Of a stretch of DNA of 64,000 bases, positions 17,031 to 27,300 are shown one piece after another. Every line of letters begins with the position of its first letter. Position 1 is the stretch's first letter. The translations under genes and the position numbers were made by a program. Below the pieces are notes generated by a model that worked only from the letters and a program-made list of their open reading frames with translations, had not been told where the DNA came from and did not search any database. This DNA is from JALZKA01 sp963754045 (GTDB lineage Bacteria; Actinomycetota; Thermoleophilia; Solirubrobacterales; 70-9), in contig CAVWEN010000002.1 in assembly GCA_963754045.1 (NCBI GenBank), forward strand, positions 992,001 to 1,056,000, read 5' to 3'.

Positions 17031-18791
17031 TCAGTTCCCCAGCAGGAAGTCGAGGAGCATCTCTGCTGCCTGGTCGTCGCTGCCGCGCCCGCCGCGCCCG
17101 CCTCGACCACGGCGGTCGCCGCGATCGCGGTCGCTGAGGTCGAGCGAGCCACCGCGTCCCTCGCGGCCGCCGAGCCCGAGCACGTCCTCGAGCAGGTCGT
17201 CAGCGTTGGCGCCGCCCGGAAGGTCGTCGAGTGGGGGCAGCGGGCCCTGGCCGGCGCCAGGCGCCTGGTCCTCGCCGCCCTCGTGCTTGTCGTCGTTGCC
17301 CGCCTTGCCGGCCGTGGATCGCGCGGTCGCCCGCTGCTGGGCGCTGGCCGGGTCGTTCGGGTCGCAGAGCTCGATGCGCGCCCGCTCCGGAGCGGTGCCG
17401 TTCGGGCACACACTCGGGTGGTACTTAGGCAAATTCAGGTCCTCGTTGATTCCGGGCTGGTTCGGTCCGAGCCAGCCGACGCAGCCAATCGCCTCGGTCA
17501 CGTCCGTCGTCGTGCCGCCGCCCTCGGCGGGGACGCCGGGGTCTCCGGTGGCGGTGTTGTGCCCGGAATGGAAGGCCCCGCACGGCCCGGTGTTGGCCTC
17601 ATAGAGGCCGAAGTGCAGCAGGTGGCTCGCCTTGTCGAATTGGTTGATTGAGAGCGCCTGGTAGTACGCGTAGTTCAGCAGCCCCTCGAAGCCGGTGTAC
17701 CCCATGGTGTCGCGCCGGCCCGGCTCCACGCTGGTGCGCCCTGCCGCCCCGGCGACGAGGTCGTTGATCTCGACCGCGCGCCTGGGGTCGTCGAGGTCGC
17801 TCAGCAGATCGGCGAGAACCTCGGACGTGTAGGGGGCTTTGAGCCCGGCCTGACGCAGCAGGTCTATCTCGTCGCGGCCGCGGGTCAGCGCCCGGTCGCC
17901 GACGACGGCCGCGTCGCCCAGGGTCGTGAATGAATCCTCCGAGGCCCGGTTGAAGGCAGGCAGGGCGGCGGTCAGCTTGCCCAGCCCGGGGCCAGCGGCG
18001 CGCAGGTCGGTGAGCAGCGGCTCCTGCTCCCTCGCCATCGCCCCCAGCTCGACCAGGGTGGGCTTGAACTCGGCGAGGAAGTCGTCGAGGATCTCGAAGT
18101 TGCGCGACAAGTCCTCGCGGCGGCTCGCGGAGAGGGCCGAGATGTCCTCCGCCTCGTCGATGAAGCGCACGACGCCCCGGCGCTGGCGTGCCAACTCGCC
18201 GATGATCACGTCGGAGTCGGTGTTCAGCTTGCGGATCAGGTTGCGCTGATCGGCGAGGATCTCTGAGACGCCCTGAAGCTGGGTGAGGGCCGGGGCGCCG
18301 AGCCGGATGGCCTCGTTCAGTGCCTCGGGGTTGCCGGCGAGGGCGGTGCCGAACTCGTTGATCAGCAGCCGGAAGCGCTGCTTGAACGGTTCGCGCAAGG
18401 TGTTCTGAACGAGATCGGGCTGGACTGTCTGGGAGACCCGCTCGGCGGGGATCCCGCCGCCGTCGGGCAGCGGGGCCCCGGCCGGATCGCAGTCGATGAA
18501 GTATTCGGCGATCAGCGACTGGGGCTCGCTCGAGCAGGTCGTCTCGTCGCCCAGTTCGCCGATCGACGTGTCGAGCTCAACCGTCACAACCGCTCGCTTC
18601 TCCGGGGTGATGTCCAGGGTCTCGACGACGCCCGCGTTGACGCCCGCGACACGCACCTCGGAGCCTTCGACGATCCCGAACGCGTTGTACATCTCGATCT
18701 CGTAGGTCCGCATACCGTCAGCCGACGCCGCGGCCGAAAGGGCGCCTGCGCCGAGCGCCAGGCAAACAAGGGCTGTGGCGATCCGCTTCAC
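17031..18791 (-). CDS. MCE family protein with cleavable-type signal and RGG-rich tail, second gene (MceB position)
   Basis: 586 residues. Unlike its neighbours it begins with a short signal (MKRIATALVCLALGAGALSAAASADG) that looks cleavable, rather than a stop-transfer anchor. An MCE domain (about 28-110; EVRVAGVNAGVVETL), helical region and several Cys follow. The C-terminus is low complexity, rich in Arg, Gly and Asp (about 540-575), and ends MLLDFLLGN. The tail could bind another envelope component; this is inference. It is 2 nt from both neighbouring genes. Confidence 0.85.
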   Translation of the reverse strand: MKRIATALVCLALGAGALSAAASADGMRTYEIEMYNAFGIVEGSEVRVAGVNAGVVETLDITPEKRAVVTVELDTSIGELGDETTCSSEPQSLIAEYFIDCDPAGAPLPDGGGIPAERVSQTVQPDLVQNTLREPFKQRFRLLINEFGTALAGNPEALNEAIRLGAPALTQLQGVSEILADQRNLIRKLNTDSDVIIGELARQRRGVVRFIDEAEDISALSASRREDLSRNFEILDDFLAEFKPTLVELGAMAREQEPLLTDLRAAGPGLGKLTAALPAFNRASEDSFTTLGDAAVVGDRALTRGRDEIDLLRQAGLKAPYTSEVLADLLSDLDDPRRAVEINDLVAGAAGRTSVEPGRRDTMGYTGFEGLLNYAYYQALSINQFDKASHLLHFGLYEANTGPCGAFHSGHNTATGDPGVPAEGGGTTTDVTEAIGCVGWLGPNQPGINEDLNLPKYHPSVCPNGTAPERARIELCDPNDPASAQQRATARSTAGKAGNDDKHEGGEDQAPGAGQGPLPPLDDLPGGANADDLLEDVLGLGGREGRGGSLDLSDRDRGDRRGRGGRGGRGSDDQAAEMLLDFLLGN

Positions 18792-18793
18792 CG

Positions 18794-20284
18794 CTACTGC
18801 CCCGGCTGTACCTGGGTCGGGTCACAGTCGCCGAGCAAGCCGTCGGTCAGGTGGCCGTCGTCGGTGAACGGCACGGATGGATCGCCGGCCAGCGGTCGCT
18901 CGTTGGCGCCCGGGCAGCGGCTGCGGTTGTCGAGCGAGAGTGCCGAAAACTGTTCGGTAGCGGTATCCAGCTCGAGCAGGTTGGGGACCGGGGCGGACGG
19001 GCTGAAGGTGTTGAAGGTCGTGGACACACGCGCCATGCCGGTGAGAGCGTCGGCATAGCCGGAATGGCTGAAGCCGTCGAACCAACCGACCAGCTCCGGG
19101 GTGTAGGCGCGCAAGAACTCGAGCGACGCCTCGCCGTTCGTGAGTGAGCAGGCCGACTCGCCGAAGCTTCCCTGCGTGTAATCGTCGTCGGCGACGACCT
19201 GGAGATCGGCGGGGTTCTCGGGTCCGGCTCCGCAGTCGGGCTTGCCTGTGCCGACCGCGACCTTGGCCAGCGGAACCTGGGCTCGGTTCAGCTCGATCAG
19301 GTCGTTGTTCTTGCCTGGGCGCTCGATGATCGCGCTCAGGTCGCTCACCGTGGGCACGGCGTCGGCGCTCGCGACGCGCAGCTCGTCGAGGAACGGGCCG
19401 AGCTCTGCCACCGCTGGCTTCGAGGCGGTCACGAGCGGATCGACGTCATCCAGGGTTGCGCGAAGGTTGACGAACGTCGTGTTGGCGTTGCGCATGAATC
19501 CGGGCAGCAACGCGACCGAGCGCGAGAGCTCGGCCTTTCGGTTGCCGATCGCGTTCATCATCCGGTTGAGGTTTCCGATCAGCCCCGTGACGTCGGTCGA
19601 GCGCTCGGCCAGCGCGCCCGAGAACCGCGCGCCGTCGACGAGAAGCTGCTGCAGGGCGCGATCGTCGGTGCTGAGCTCGTCGAAGAGCCGGCGTGCGCTC
19701 GAGAGCAGCGGGTTCAAGTACTTGAGCCCGCGGTTCGCCTGGGGAGCCACTCCCTCGTACGAGCGCTCGAAGCCCTGGATCACGCGCTTGAAGTCCCGCA
19801 CCGTCTCTTCGTCGAGCGTGTTGAAAATTTGGTCGATGTCAACCGTGGAGACGGTCTCGGCCTCGGCCAGCGTGCCGCCGTCGGGGATCTCTTCGCCCGC
19901 GATCGCGTCGGGCGGCGGCACGAGCTGGATCTGCCGGCCGGCGATGCTCGACAGTGAGGTCGAGCGGACGGTGGCCGTGGTCCCGCGGTGCAGGGGTGTG
20001 TGCTCCTCATTGACCGAGAACGTGACCAGCGCCTGGCCCTGGGGACCGAGCTGAATCCGGTCGACCTTGCCGGCCGACACACCGCCGATTGCGACGAGAT
20101 TGCCCTTCACGAGCTGGCTCGCGGTGGTGAACTCGGCCGTCACCTGGTAGCCGCCGTCACCGCGCGTTGCAACGAACAGCGCGACGACGCAGGCAACGAG
20201 TGCCACAACCACCCCAATCCTGGCGGCGTTAGAGCGAGGCTTTTCCTCATCCATGGAGACCGGGGACAATTTACTGCCACCCAT
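18794..20284 (-). CDS. MCE family protein, first gene of mce cluster (MceA position)
   Basis: 496 residues from the ATG at 20284; a second in-frame ATG at 20254 (MDEEKPRSNAARIG) is equally possible and neither has a clear ribosome-binding site. Anchor about 23-40, MCE domain about 46-125 (LVAIGGVSAGKVDRI), then the helical region and a C-terminal segment with several Cys. It opens a run of six mce genes. In mycobacteria two YrbE permease genes precede mceA; here the gene upstream is a gamma-glutamylcyclotransferase. Confidence 0.85.
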   Translation of the reverse strand: MGGSKLSPVSMDEEKPRSNAARIGVVVALVACVVALFVATRGDGGYQVTAEFTTASQLVKGNLVAIGGVSAGKVDRIQLGPQGQALVTFSVNEEHTPLHRGTTATVRSTSLSSIAGRQIQLVPPPDAIAGEEIPDGGTLAEAETVSTVDIDQIFNTLDEETVRDFKRVIQGFERSYEGVAPQANRGLKYLNPLLSSARRLFDELSTDDRALQQLLVDGARFSGALAERSTDVTGLIGNLNRMMNAIGNRKAELSRSVALLPGFMRNANTTFVNLRATLDDVDPLVTASKPAVAELGPFLDELRVASADAVPTVSDLSAIIERPGKNNDLIELNRAQVPLAKVAVGTGKPDCGAGPENPADLQVVADDDYTQGSFGESACSLTNGEASLEFLRAYTPELVGWFDGFSHSGYADALTGMARVSTTFNTFSPSAPVPNLLELDTATEQFSALSLDNRSRCPGANERPLAGDPSVPFTDDGHLTDGLLGDCDPTQVQPGQ

Positions 20285-20332
20285 GGGATGGCCGCAAGCG
20301 GCAACCGTTGGCCGGGCGGCCAGTTGCGGGTC

Positions 20333-20941
20333 TTACCAGTCGCGCGGGTTGCCCGGCGGGATCTCGTCGCGCACCAGAGTCGCCTCGACGACCGGCGCCG
20401 GGGGCGGCCCGGTGCTTTCGCGAAATCGCTCGAGCTCGTCGGCGCCGAGCGCCGCGAACGCCGCCTCACAGGCCGCGAGGTAACTCGCCACCACCACGGA
20501 GCGCGGCGGCGGAATCGGCGCGAAGTGCTCGTTCCGGGCCACGTAGGCAACCACCTCCGCGAAAGCCCTGAGTCGGGCGTTATCGCGTTCGGTGGGAGAC
20601 GTTCGCGAAAGGTGGGCGGTGACTTCGACGCGGTCGTAGCGCACCTCGCGTTGGTCGAGGAGTGCCAACTCGCCCTCTTCGAGGGCAATCAGGGCACCGT
20701 TCACCCACTCGCCGTCGACGGGCTCGAGGTTGAGGCCCAGGCACCAGTCGAACGGCTCTGTGGTGGGGTCGGTGGGCGCGAAGCCCTTCTCGGAGCGGGT
20801 GTTGTCGCGTACCAGCGACCAGCGCCTGCGCCAGCCGATGAGTGTCGCCGGGATCAGTGGCGCGACCTCGCGTCCCAGCGTGGCGGCGATGCTCTCGCGG
20901 GCGACGAGCGAGCCGTAGCCAAAGATCCCGACGTCGCTCAC
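20333..20941 (-). CDS. Gamma-glutamylcyclotransferase-like protein
   Basis: 202 residues. The GTG at 20941 overlaps the TGA of the helicase gene (GTGA). The N-terminal FGYGSLV motif is the substrate-binding loop of the GGCT/BtrG superfamily, and GWRRRWSLVRDN and GALIALEEGELALLDQRE follow the family pattern, including the acidic catalytic region. GGCT enzymes cyclise gamma-glutamyl amines to 5-oxoproline; the bacterial substrate is unknown. Translational coupling to a DNA-repair helicase is odd, and no functional link is known. Confidence 0.78.
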   Translation of the reverse strand: MSDVGIFGYGSLVARESIAATLGREVAPLIPATLIGWRRRWSLVRDNTRSEKGFAPTDPTTEPFDWCLGLNLEPVDGEWVNGALIALEEGELALLDQREVRYDRVEVTAHLSRTSPTERDNARLRAFAEVVAYVARNEHFAPIPPPRSVVVASYLAACEAAFAALGADELERFRESTGPPPAPVVEATLVRDEIPPGNPRDW

Positions 20942-23900
20942 GCGGCCGCCCGCGGCCGCCACTTGGGATGGGGGCACAGCCGTGCGGCCGCCGGGCAGCC
21001 GAAGCAGAGTGCGGCGTAGGGCTCGGGCGTGACCTCGAAATGGCCGGCGGAGATCCGTTCCACCAGCGCCACCAGGCCGCTCCGAGCGCGCTCGAGAGCG
21101 TCGTCGTCGAAGGTCTCGAGTACGGGCTCTGAGGCCCGCTCCAAGAAGACGTGGGCGGTGTGTATCGGCCCGGGCGTGACGACGCCCGCGGCAGCCAGCG
21201 CGTACACCGCGCGCTGGGTCGCGTAGCGCTCGCCCAGCTCGGGTACGCCGCCGGCCGGGATCCGATCCGACTTGAAGTCCACCACCCAGGTCTCCGCCCC
21301 AGTTGCCAGCAGGTCGATGCTGCCGCGCAGCATCGTTGGCCCGAGGGGCAGCACGAACGGCGCCTCTGGCCGCAGCGTCGCGCCCTCGAGCGAGCGCAAC
21401 AGGTCGCTCTCGAGCCAGCCGGCAACGAGCCTGCCTGCGCGTACGACGGCGCCAGCCGAATCGACCCCCTCGACGCTCAGGAGGGCATCGAGGCGATCGG
21501 AGCCGGGATCGGCCCAGCTGTTGCGGGCGCTCCACTCCAGCGCCGCGTGGACGGCGTTGCCGAGGCCGAGGGCGCTGGGCACGCCTGGATCCGGCGTGTC
21601 GGGGTCGGAGAGCTCGTCTGCCGCTCTGGGCTCGGCCTCGGGCGGTTCGCCGCCGTCGGTCTCGGCGGCCGGTTGCGGTGGCGCGCCCAGTCCGAGCACG
21701 CGCTCGGCGTAGAAGCGGTAGCCGCAGCGCTTGTAGGAATCGAGCGCCGAGTATGAGAGGTGGCCGAGCGGAACCGGCGAGGGGCGCCCGGAGAGGATCG
21801 GGGGGCTCGCGCTCGACGGTTCCGGGCGGGCGCTGGTCGCGAGCGAGGGGTGGACGGCTCGCAGTTCGGCGGCGCGCTCGTCGCTGGGGCTACTGACGCG
21901 GATCTCCAGGAGCGGTGAGGACGCCGGTTCGCCCGTGTCGACTCGCGCTGGGGCCGGCAGGGCAAGCGAGGCCTCGGACCCCGACCAACCGGCGGCGCAG
22001 AGGGTCGGCAGGAAGCGGCGGAGCGGCGTGTCGCGGGGTTCGAGGTCGTCAAGCGGCTCGAGGTCGCCGGGGCGGTAGATGCCGCTCAGGATCAGCCGCT
22101 CCGAGGCACGCGTCGCTGCCACATAGACGAGGCGCGCGGTCTCCTCGGCCTCGGCGGCCTTCTCCTCGGCCTCCAGCTCCTCGAGCTCCCAGACCTTCAG
22201 CGTCTCCTTCGTCGTCGAAGCCACGCGCAGGCCCATGCGGGCGTTTCCATCGTCATCGAGGTCGCCGATCCAGATGTTGCCCCAGCTGTGGCCCGCCGCC
22301 AGCTCCCGCCCGAGTGCGGGCACGGCTACCACGGGAAACTCGAGCCCCTTGGCGCCGTGGACGGTCATCAGACGGACGCCGTCGTGGTCCTCGGGCTGGA
22401 CGGGAGCGAGGCCCTCCCGTTCGTCGCGCTTGGTCGACGCCGCGGCCTGGCGCAAGAATCCGCGCAGATCGCGGCCTTCGTTTCGCTCGAACTCGGACGC
22501 CAGCCGCATCAGCTTGCGCACGTTGGCCATCCGCCCTGCGCCCTGCGGCTTGGCCAACAATGCCAGGTCGTAGCCGAAGGCGTTCATCGTGCGCTCGACG
22601 AGCGTGTCGAGGGTGAGGACGGGCGCTTTGGACCGAAGTTCAGCGAGCGTTTCGCGAAACGCCGCGATGCGCTCGCGGTCGTCGGCCGGGATGGCGGCGA
22701 ATGCCTCCCCGGCGCGTTCCGCGTCCTCCCGTTCGGCGAAGTCCGCGGGCGCGTCGTTGGCTATCACCGGCCAGACGTGACCTCGGCCCGCAGCGCGGCG
22801 CAGCAGCCACAGCGCGTCAGGGCTGACCTGGCACCCCGGGCCGGCGAGCGCGCCGAAGAGCATCTCGTCGTCGAGCGGGTTGGCGACTGTCTCGAGCAGC
22901 CGCAACAGGTCCTCGACCTGCTGTTGCGACCAATAGCCGCGGCCGCCGACCACGTACGGGTCGAGCCCGAAGCGCCGCAGCGCCTCCTCGAAGGTGTCGA
23001 CATGGGTGAACGCACGCAGCAGAACCACGATCTCGCCCGGGCACGCCTCGCCGGCAACGACCAGCTCACGCAGGCGCTCGGCCAGCGCCCGTGCCTCGGC
23101 CACGATCTCCGGACTGCGCGGCGGCTGCGGGCGCCGGGGCGCCTCATCGGCCGGATCGCGCTGGAGCGCCTCGGCGTGGTCCTTCCACTTGAGGTGCTTC
23201 TTTCCACGTCCCTCCTGGTAGGTGAGCAAGAGTTCTGCCCTCGGCTCCCCACCCGGCTCGCGGCCCGCGCTCAGGGCCGGAAAGTCCTCGATCAGGGCTG
23301 AGCCGACGGCGTTCGCGGCAGCCAGCGCCTCCGGCCGCGAGCGAAAGTTGCCGGTGAGCGCCAACACGTCCGCTGCGCCCTCGCGGGCGAGCTCTCGTTG
23401 GGCGCGGAAGACCTCGAGGTCGGCATTCCGGAACCGATAGACGGATTGGTTCTCGTCGCCGACGGTGAACAGCCTTGTCTCGGGGCCGCGTAGGAGTCCA
23501 ATGAGGTCGAGCTGGACGCGGTTGGTGTCCTGGAACTCGTCGACGAGCACGTGCCGGAAGCGCCCCTGCCAGGCGGCGGCCACCGCGGATGATGAGAGCA
23601 GCAGGGCGACGGCGCGCAACTCGAGATCGGCGAAGTCGAGGCCCGAGCGGGTGCCCTTCAGTGCGTCGTAGCGCTCGCTCAGCTCGCCCAGCAAGGACTG
23701 CAGCGCCGCGTGCGAGTCAAGTACCTGGCGCTTCTCCGCGGGCGTTAGCACCGGGTCGTCTCCGCCGGAGCGGATCGGCTCGGGCGCGGTGGGCAACTCC
23801 GGTCGGGTCATCCCCTGGTTTCGCAGCCGTTCGTGCGCGATCAGGGCGATCTCGGTTACGCGCCAACCGTCGTAGGCCGCCGCCGTACGAGCTACGGACT

Positions 23901-24375
23901 GGTCGCCCGCCACGAGCAGCGCGTCCAGCGCCTCCCGGGCCGCCTGTTCACGTAGCCGCTGTGCCTCCGGTGCGTCGAGCACCCGGAAGCGCGGGTCGAG
24001 CCCGGCGGCGACGGCGTGGGTGCCCAGTAACCGTCGACAGAACCCGTGGATCGTCGTGACCCACGCTCCCTCGGTGTCGCGCGCAAAGCCCCGTAGCTCG
24101 CCGGCGCGTCCCGTGGCACCGGCGTCGGTGGCCAATCGCGCCCTGCGGGTGAGCTCGCCGCGGATTCGGCTGCGTAACTCGGCCGCGGCGCGTTCGGTGA
24201 AGGTGAACGCGAGGATTGCGTCGAGAGCGACCCCATCCTCGGTGACGGCGTCGCAGTAGCGGTCCACCAGCACTCGCGTCTTGCCGCTTCCCGCGCCCGC
24301 CTCGCAGAAGACGTTGCGATCGCGCGAGCCGATCGCGCGCGCTTGCTCCTCGGTGGGTGGCGGTCGGCCGTCCAC
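20938..24375 (-). CDS. UvrD-type helicase with C-terminal PD-(D/E)XK nuclease (AddA/AdnB-like)
   Basis: 1145 residues from the GTG at 24375, chosen because AGGAG precedes it and because it follows the partner's stop by 2 nt. SF1 helicase motifs: Walker A AGAGSGKT (about 27-34), motif II VDEFQDT, motif III GDENQSVYRFR, motif V VHGAKGLEFP and motif VI YVAATRASERL. The C-terminal third holds a RecB-type nuclease (DFKSD, then QRAVYALA) and Cys at CGYRF, CFGC and LCPH that may bind a 4Fe-4S cluster, as in AddB/AdnAB. With the adjacent gene it should form the helicase-nuclease that resects double-strand breaks for RecA. Confidence 0.9.
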   Translation of the reverse strand: MDGRPPPTEEQARAIGSRDRNVFCEAGAGSGKTRVLVDRYCDAVTEDGVALDAILAFTFTERAAAELRSRIRGELTRRARLATDAGATGRAGELRGFARDTEGAWVTTIHGFCRRLLGTHAVAAGLDPRFRVLDAPEAQRLREQAAREALDALLVAGDQSVARTAAAYDGWRVTEIALIAHERLRNQGMTRPELPTAPEPIRSGGDDPVLTPAEKRQVLDSHAALQSLLGELSERYDALKGTRSGLDFADLELRAVALLLSSSAVAAAWQGRFRHVLVDEFQDTNRVQLDLIGLLRGPETRLFTVGDENQSVYRFRNADLEVFRAQRELAREGAADVLALTGNFRSRPEALAAANAVGSALIEDFPALSAGREPGGEPRAELLLTYQEGRGKKHLKWKDHAEALQRDPADEAPRRPQPPRSPEIVAEARALAERLRELVVAGEACPGEIVVLLRAFTHVDTFEEALRRFGLDPYVVGGRGYWSQQQVEDLLRLLETVANPLDDEMLFGALAGPGCQVSPDALWLLRRAAGRGHVWPVIANDAPADFAEREDAERAGEAFAAIPADDRERIAAFRETLAELRSKAPVLTLDTLVERTMNAFGYDLALLAKPQGAGRMANVRKLMRLASEFERNEGRDLRGFLRQAAASTKRDEREGLAPVQPEDHDGVRLMTVHGAKGLEFPVVAVPALGRELAAGHSWGNIWIGDLDDDGNARMGLRVASTTKETLKVWELEELEAEEKAAEAEETARLVYVAATRASERLILSGIYRPGDLEPLDDLEPRDTPLRRFLPTLCAAGWSGSEASLALPAPARVDTGEPASSPLLEIRVSSPSDERAAELRAVHPSLATSARPEPSSASPPILSGRPSPVPLGHLSYSALDSYKRCGYRFYAERVLGLGAPPQPAAETDGGEPPEAEPRAADELSDPDTPDPGVPSALGLGNAVHAALEWSARNSWADPGSDRLDALLSVEGVDSAGAVVRAGRLVAGWLESDLLRSLEGATLRPEAPFVLPLGPTMLRGSIDLLATGAETWVVDFKSDRIPAGGVPELGERYATQRAVYALAAAGVVTPGPIHTAHVFLERASEPVLETFDDDALERARSGLVALVERISAGHFEVTPEPYAALCFGCPAAARLCPHPKWRPRAAA

Positions 24376-24377
24376 GA

Positions 24378-27300
24378 TCAGTCTCCTGGGTCCTCGTCGT
24401 GGCCGACGGCGCGCTCGAGGCGGCAGATCGGCTGGAACGTGCAGTAGCGCGAGCATTCGCCGTTCAGCGGGTCGCGTTCGATGTCGCCGCGGCGCATGCG
24501 CCCTCCCTGCTCGGTCGCGGTGCGGCGTGCCGCTTCCAGCACCTCGTCGAACTCCTTTTGATCGAGCGCGTCACCGCGGGCGGAGACCCGGTCCTTGAGG
24601 TCGTCGAGCAGCGCCTCGCCCTTGCGCAGGAGACCGCGGCCCCGCCGATCGCCCGTGGCGGCGAGCGGGTGGTAGAGGCCGCCGATCGGGTCGAGCTTCA
24701 GGATCTCCCGCACGACCAGCAGGTAGAGCTGGAGCTGGAGCTTGCCCTCCTTCTCGAGGCTGCCCTGCCCTGCAGCCCGCTTAGAGACCTTGTAGTCGCG
24801 TAACAAAGCTGTCTTGGTGCCAGGCACGACGTCGATGCGATCGATCCGCCCACGCAGTGCAAAGCCCTCGCCGAGCGGCAGCGCGCCCGGATCGTTTTCC
24901 TCATCGGGAAATCCAAAGCTGCGCTCGAGCAAGGACGGACGCAGGGGCGAGGGACTCTTCGCCTCGGCCTCGAGGAAGTCCTCGACCTGGATCTTGGAGC
25001 GGGCCAGCGAGACCTCGCGGGCCGGCGTATGCGATCGGCCCTCGGGGTTGGCGGCCACCTCGTCGAGCAGCTCGCCAAAGCGTTTCTGCCAGCGCGCCAG
25101 GTTCTCGTTGGTGGGCATCGGTGAGTCGCCGGGACGCGCGCGGTAGAGCCGGTCGAGGGCCTCATGAACCACCCCGCCCAGCCAGAGCGGATCCGGGGAG
25201 GGCTCCAGGCGCTGGGGCGAGAGCTCGTGCGAGACGAACCACTGGTACGAGCAGGCGAGCCACTGTTCGAGCGAGTTCGCGCTCAGGTACTCGCGCGAGC
25301 TCAGCGCGCCCAGCACCAGCGGGTGCTGGAGGGGTCCCGGCAACCACCCAGGCGCCGGTATCGAGGCCAACAGCTCCAGCGCGTCGCCGGAGGCTGCCAT
25401 GTCGACGTCGAGCTCAGCCAGGGCGCTGCGGTGCGCGTCCAATTCCGCTCCCCCGGTGAGCGCGAGCCCTCGCGCCAGGAGCCTGGCCGTGGGCGCCTCG
25501 GCCGGCGCAGGTACGACCGCGGCGAGCCCGCGCGTGCGGACGAGTCGCTCCTCGGCTTGAGCCGGGTCGTCGCCAATCAGGTCGAGAACCTCGTCCACAA
25601 ACGGTGAGCGGGGGGCAGGGTGGCCCTCGTCGTCGCTCGCGCGCCAGCTCAGGTACAGGCGTTCGGTGGGCCGCGAGACGCAGGCGTGGAACAGATACCG
25701 CTCCTCGTCGCCCTGTTCGGCCCGGCGCAACGCCGCGATCCCAAGCTCGGAGCGTGCCCCCTCGCCGAGCAGCGGGTCGATTCCCCCTCGCCCCGGGAAT
25801 ACACCCTCGTTAAGGCCACAGCAGAACAAGAAGCGGGCGCGCGCGCTTCGCACCCGGTACGGGCTGGCGATCCTCACCCGGCCCTGGGTGGACCCGCGCC
25901 ACGCTCGGACCCCGCCGGATTCGACGGCCTCGACCGCGTCGGGCAGTCCCGCCTGCTCGCACCCGGGCAGGTCTCCCACGGCAGCGAGCTCGGTCAGCAA
26001 CTCCGCTGCAGCGATGCCGGCTCGTAGCTCGATCGGGTCGAACGGCGTGCCTTCGCTGTGCTCGCCCGCGAGCGGAGCGCGCGCGCGATGCGGCCGTTCG
26101 GCGAGCTCACGGGCGCTGACGGCCAGGGCGAGCAACTGCGCCTTCGGGCCGCGGGCCTCGCGAATCCGCGAGAGGTGAACCGGCGGGTGCTTCCAGCCCA
26201 CGAAGACATCGTCCGGGGTCTCGGCCTCGCCCCGGGAGATCGCGCGCTCGGCCCAGTCCGCGGTTTCGCCACGGAACGAGGGATCGGCTCGCAAGTGGGC
26301 AAGTAGTGCCTTGGCGCTGTCCTCGACCACGGCCTCGCAGAGCTTGGTGAGCGCACGGCCGACCGCCGTCGCGCCCAGCGGCAGTTCAGCCTCCAGGGCC
26401 ACCGGGATGTCCATCTGTCGCAGGACCGACGCCAGCAGCGGTCCGTCCACGGCCGGACGGCGAAGGGCCACCACGATCTCGCCGGGCTCGGCGCCGGCGT
26501 CGAGCAGTCGCGCGATCTCGAGGCCCACGGACTCGGCCTCGCCACGCTGGCCCGCGCATTCGAGCAGCATCAGGCCCTCGTCGACCGGCACGGTTCCGGC
26601 CTCCGGCTCGAACAGTTCCCGGTCGAGGTGGCGCAGGCTCTCGCGCGTGGTGTAATCGGGATCGAACGGCAGCTCCTCGACGTCGGGCTCGTGGTCCTCG
26701 AGGAGGCGTGCGAGCAGCCCGGCGCGAGCGGTCAGCGCCCGCCGGTCCGCGTAGTTGACGGCGACGGTCACCTCGGCCGTCGCGGCAAGCAGGCCGACCA
26801 GCTCGAGCTGCGCCTCGGTGAGGTCGTCGAACCCATAGATGAAGACGGGTCGCGACCGCCAGCCCGCCGGCTCGGCACGCAGGGCGGCTGCCGCCGCTGC
26901 CGTGAGCGAACCCGCATCGGAGCGCTCGGCGCGGTCGCGCAGCTCGCAGTACGCCCCGTAGAGGGACGCGATCTCGGTTACGGCGGAGCCGTCATCCATC
27001 GCCTCAGCGGCGCGGGCGAGGTTCCCCGGTGAGATGAGGGCGCCCTGAAGCTCGGCGATCAGGGCGTCGAGGGCGCCGGGGAATCCGATCGAGCGGGCCG
27101 AACGGCCGAGGACGCGTAGCGGGGATGCGCCAATCGCGGCGCGGACAAGCGCCAGCCGCTGGGCCGCCGATAGCTGCGGCGGCGCTGCCGACGCGGCGGC
27201 GATATCGGCCACGAGCGAGGCGAAGGTGCGGATCGAGGCGCCGATCGCCGGGTGTCCGTTAGCCCCGAGGTCGCGCTCGAAGCGTGCGGCGTCGTCGCCT

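Noticed and set aside
16114..17604. Plus-strand ORF of about 496 codons
   Set aside because: Antisense to two mce genes, low-complexity RRPPS-type composition, no known motif.
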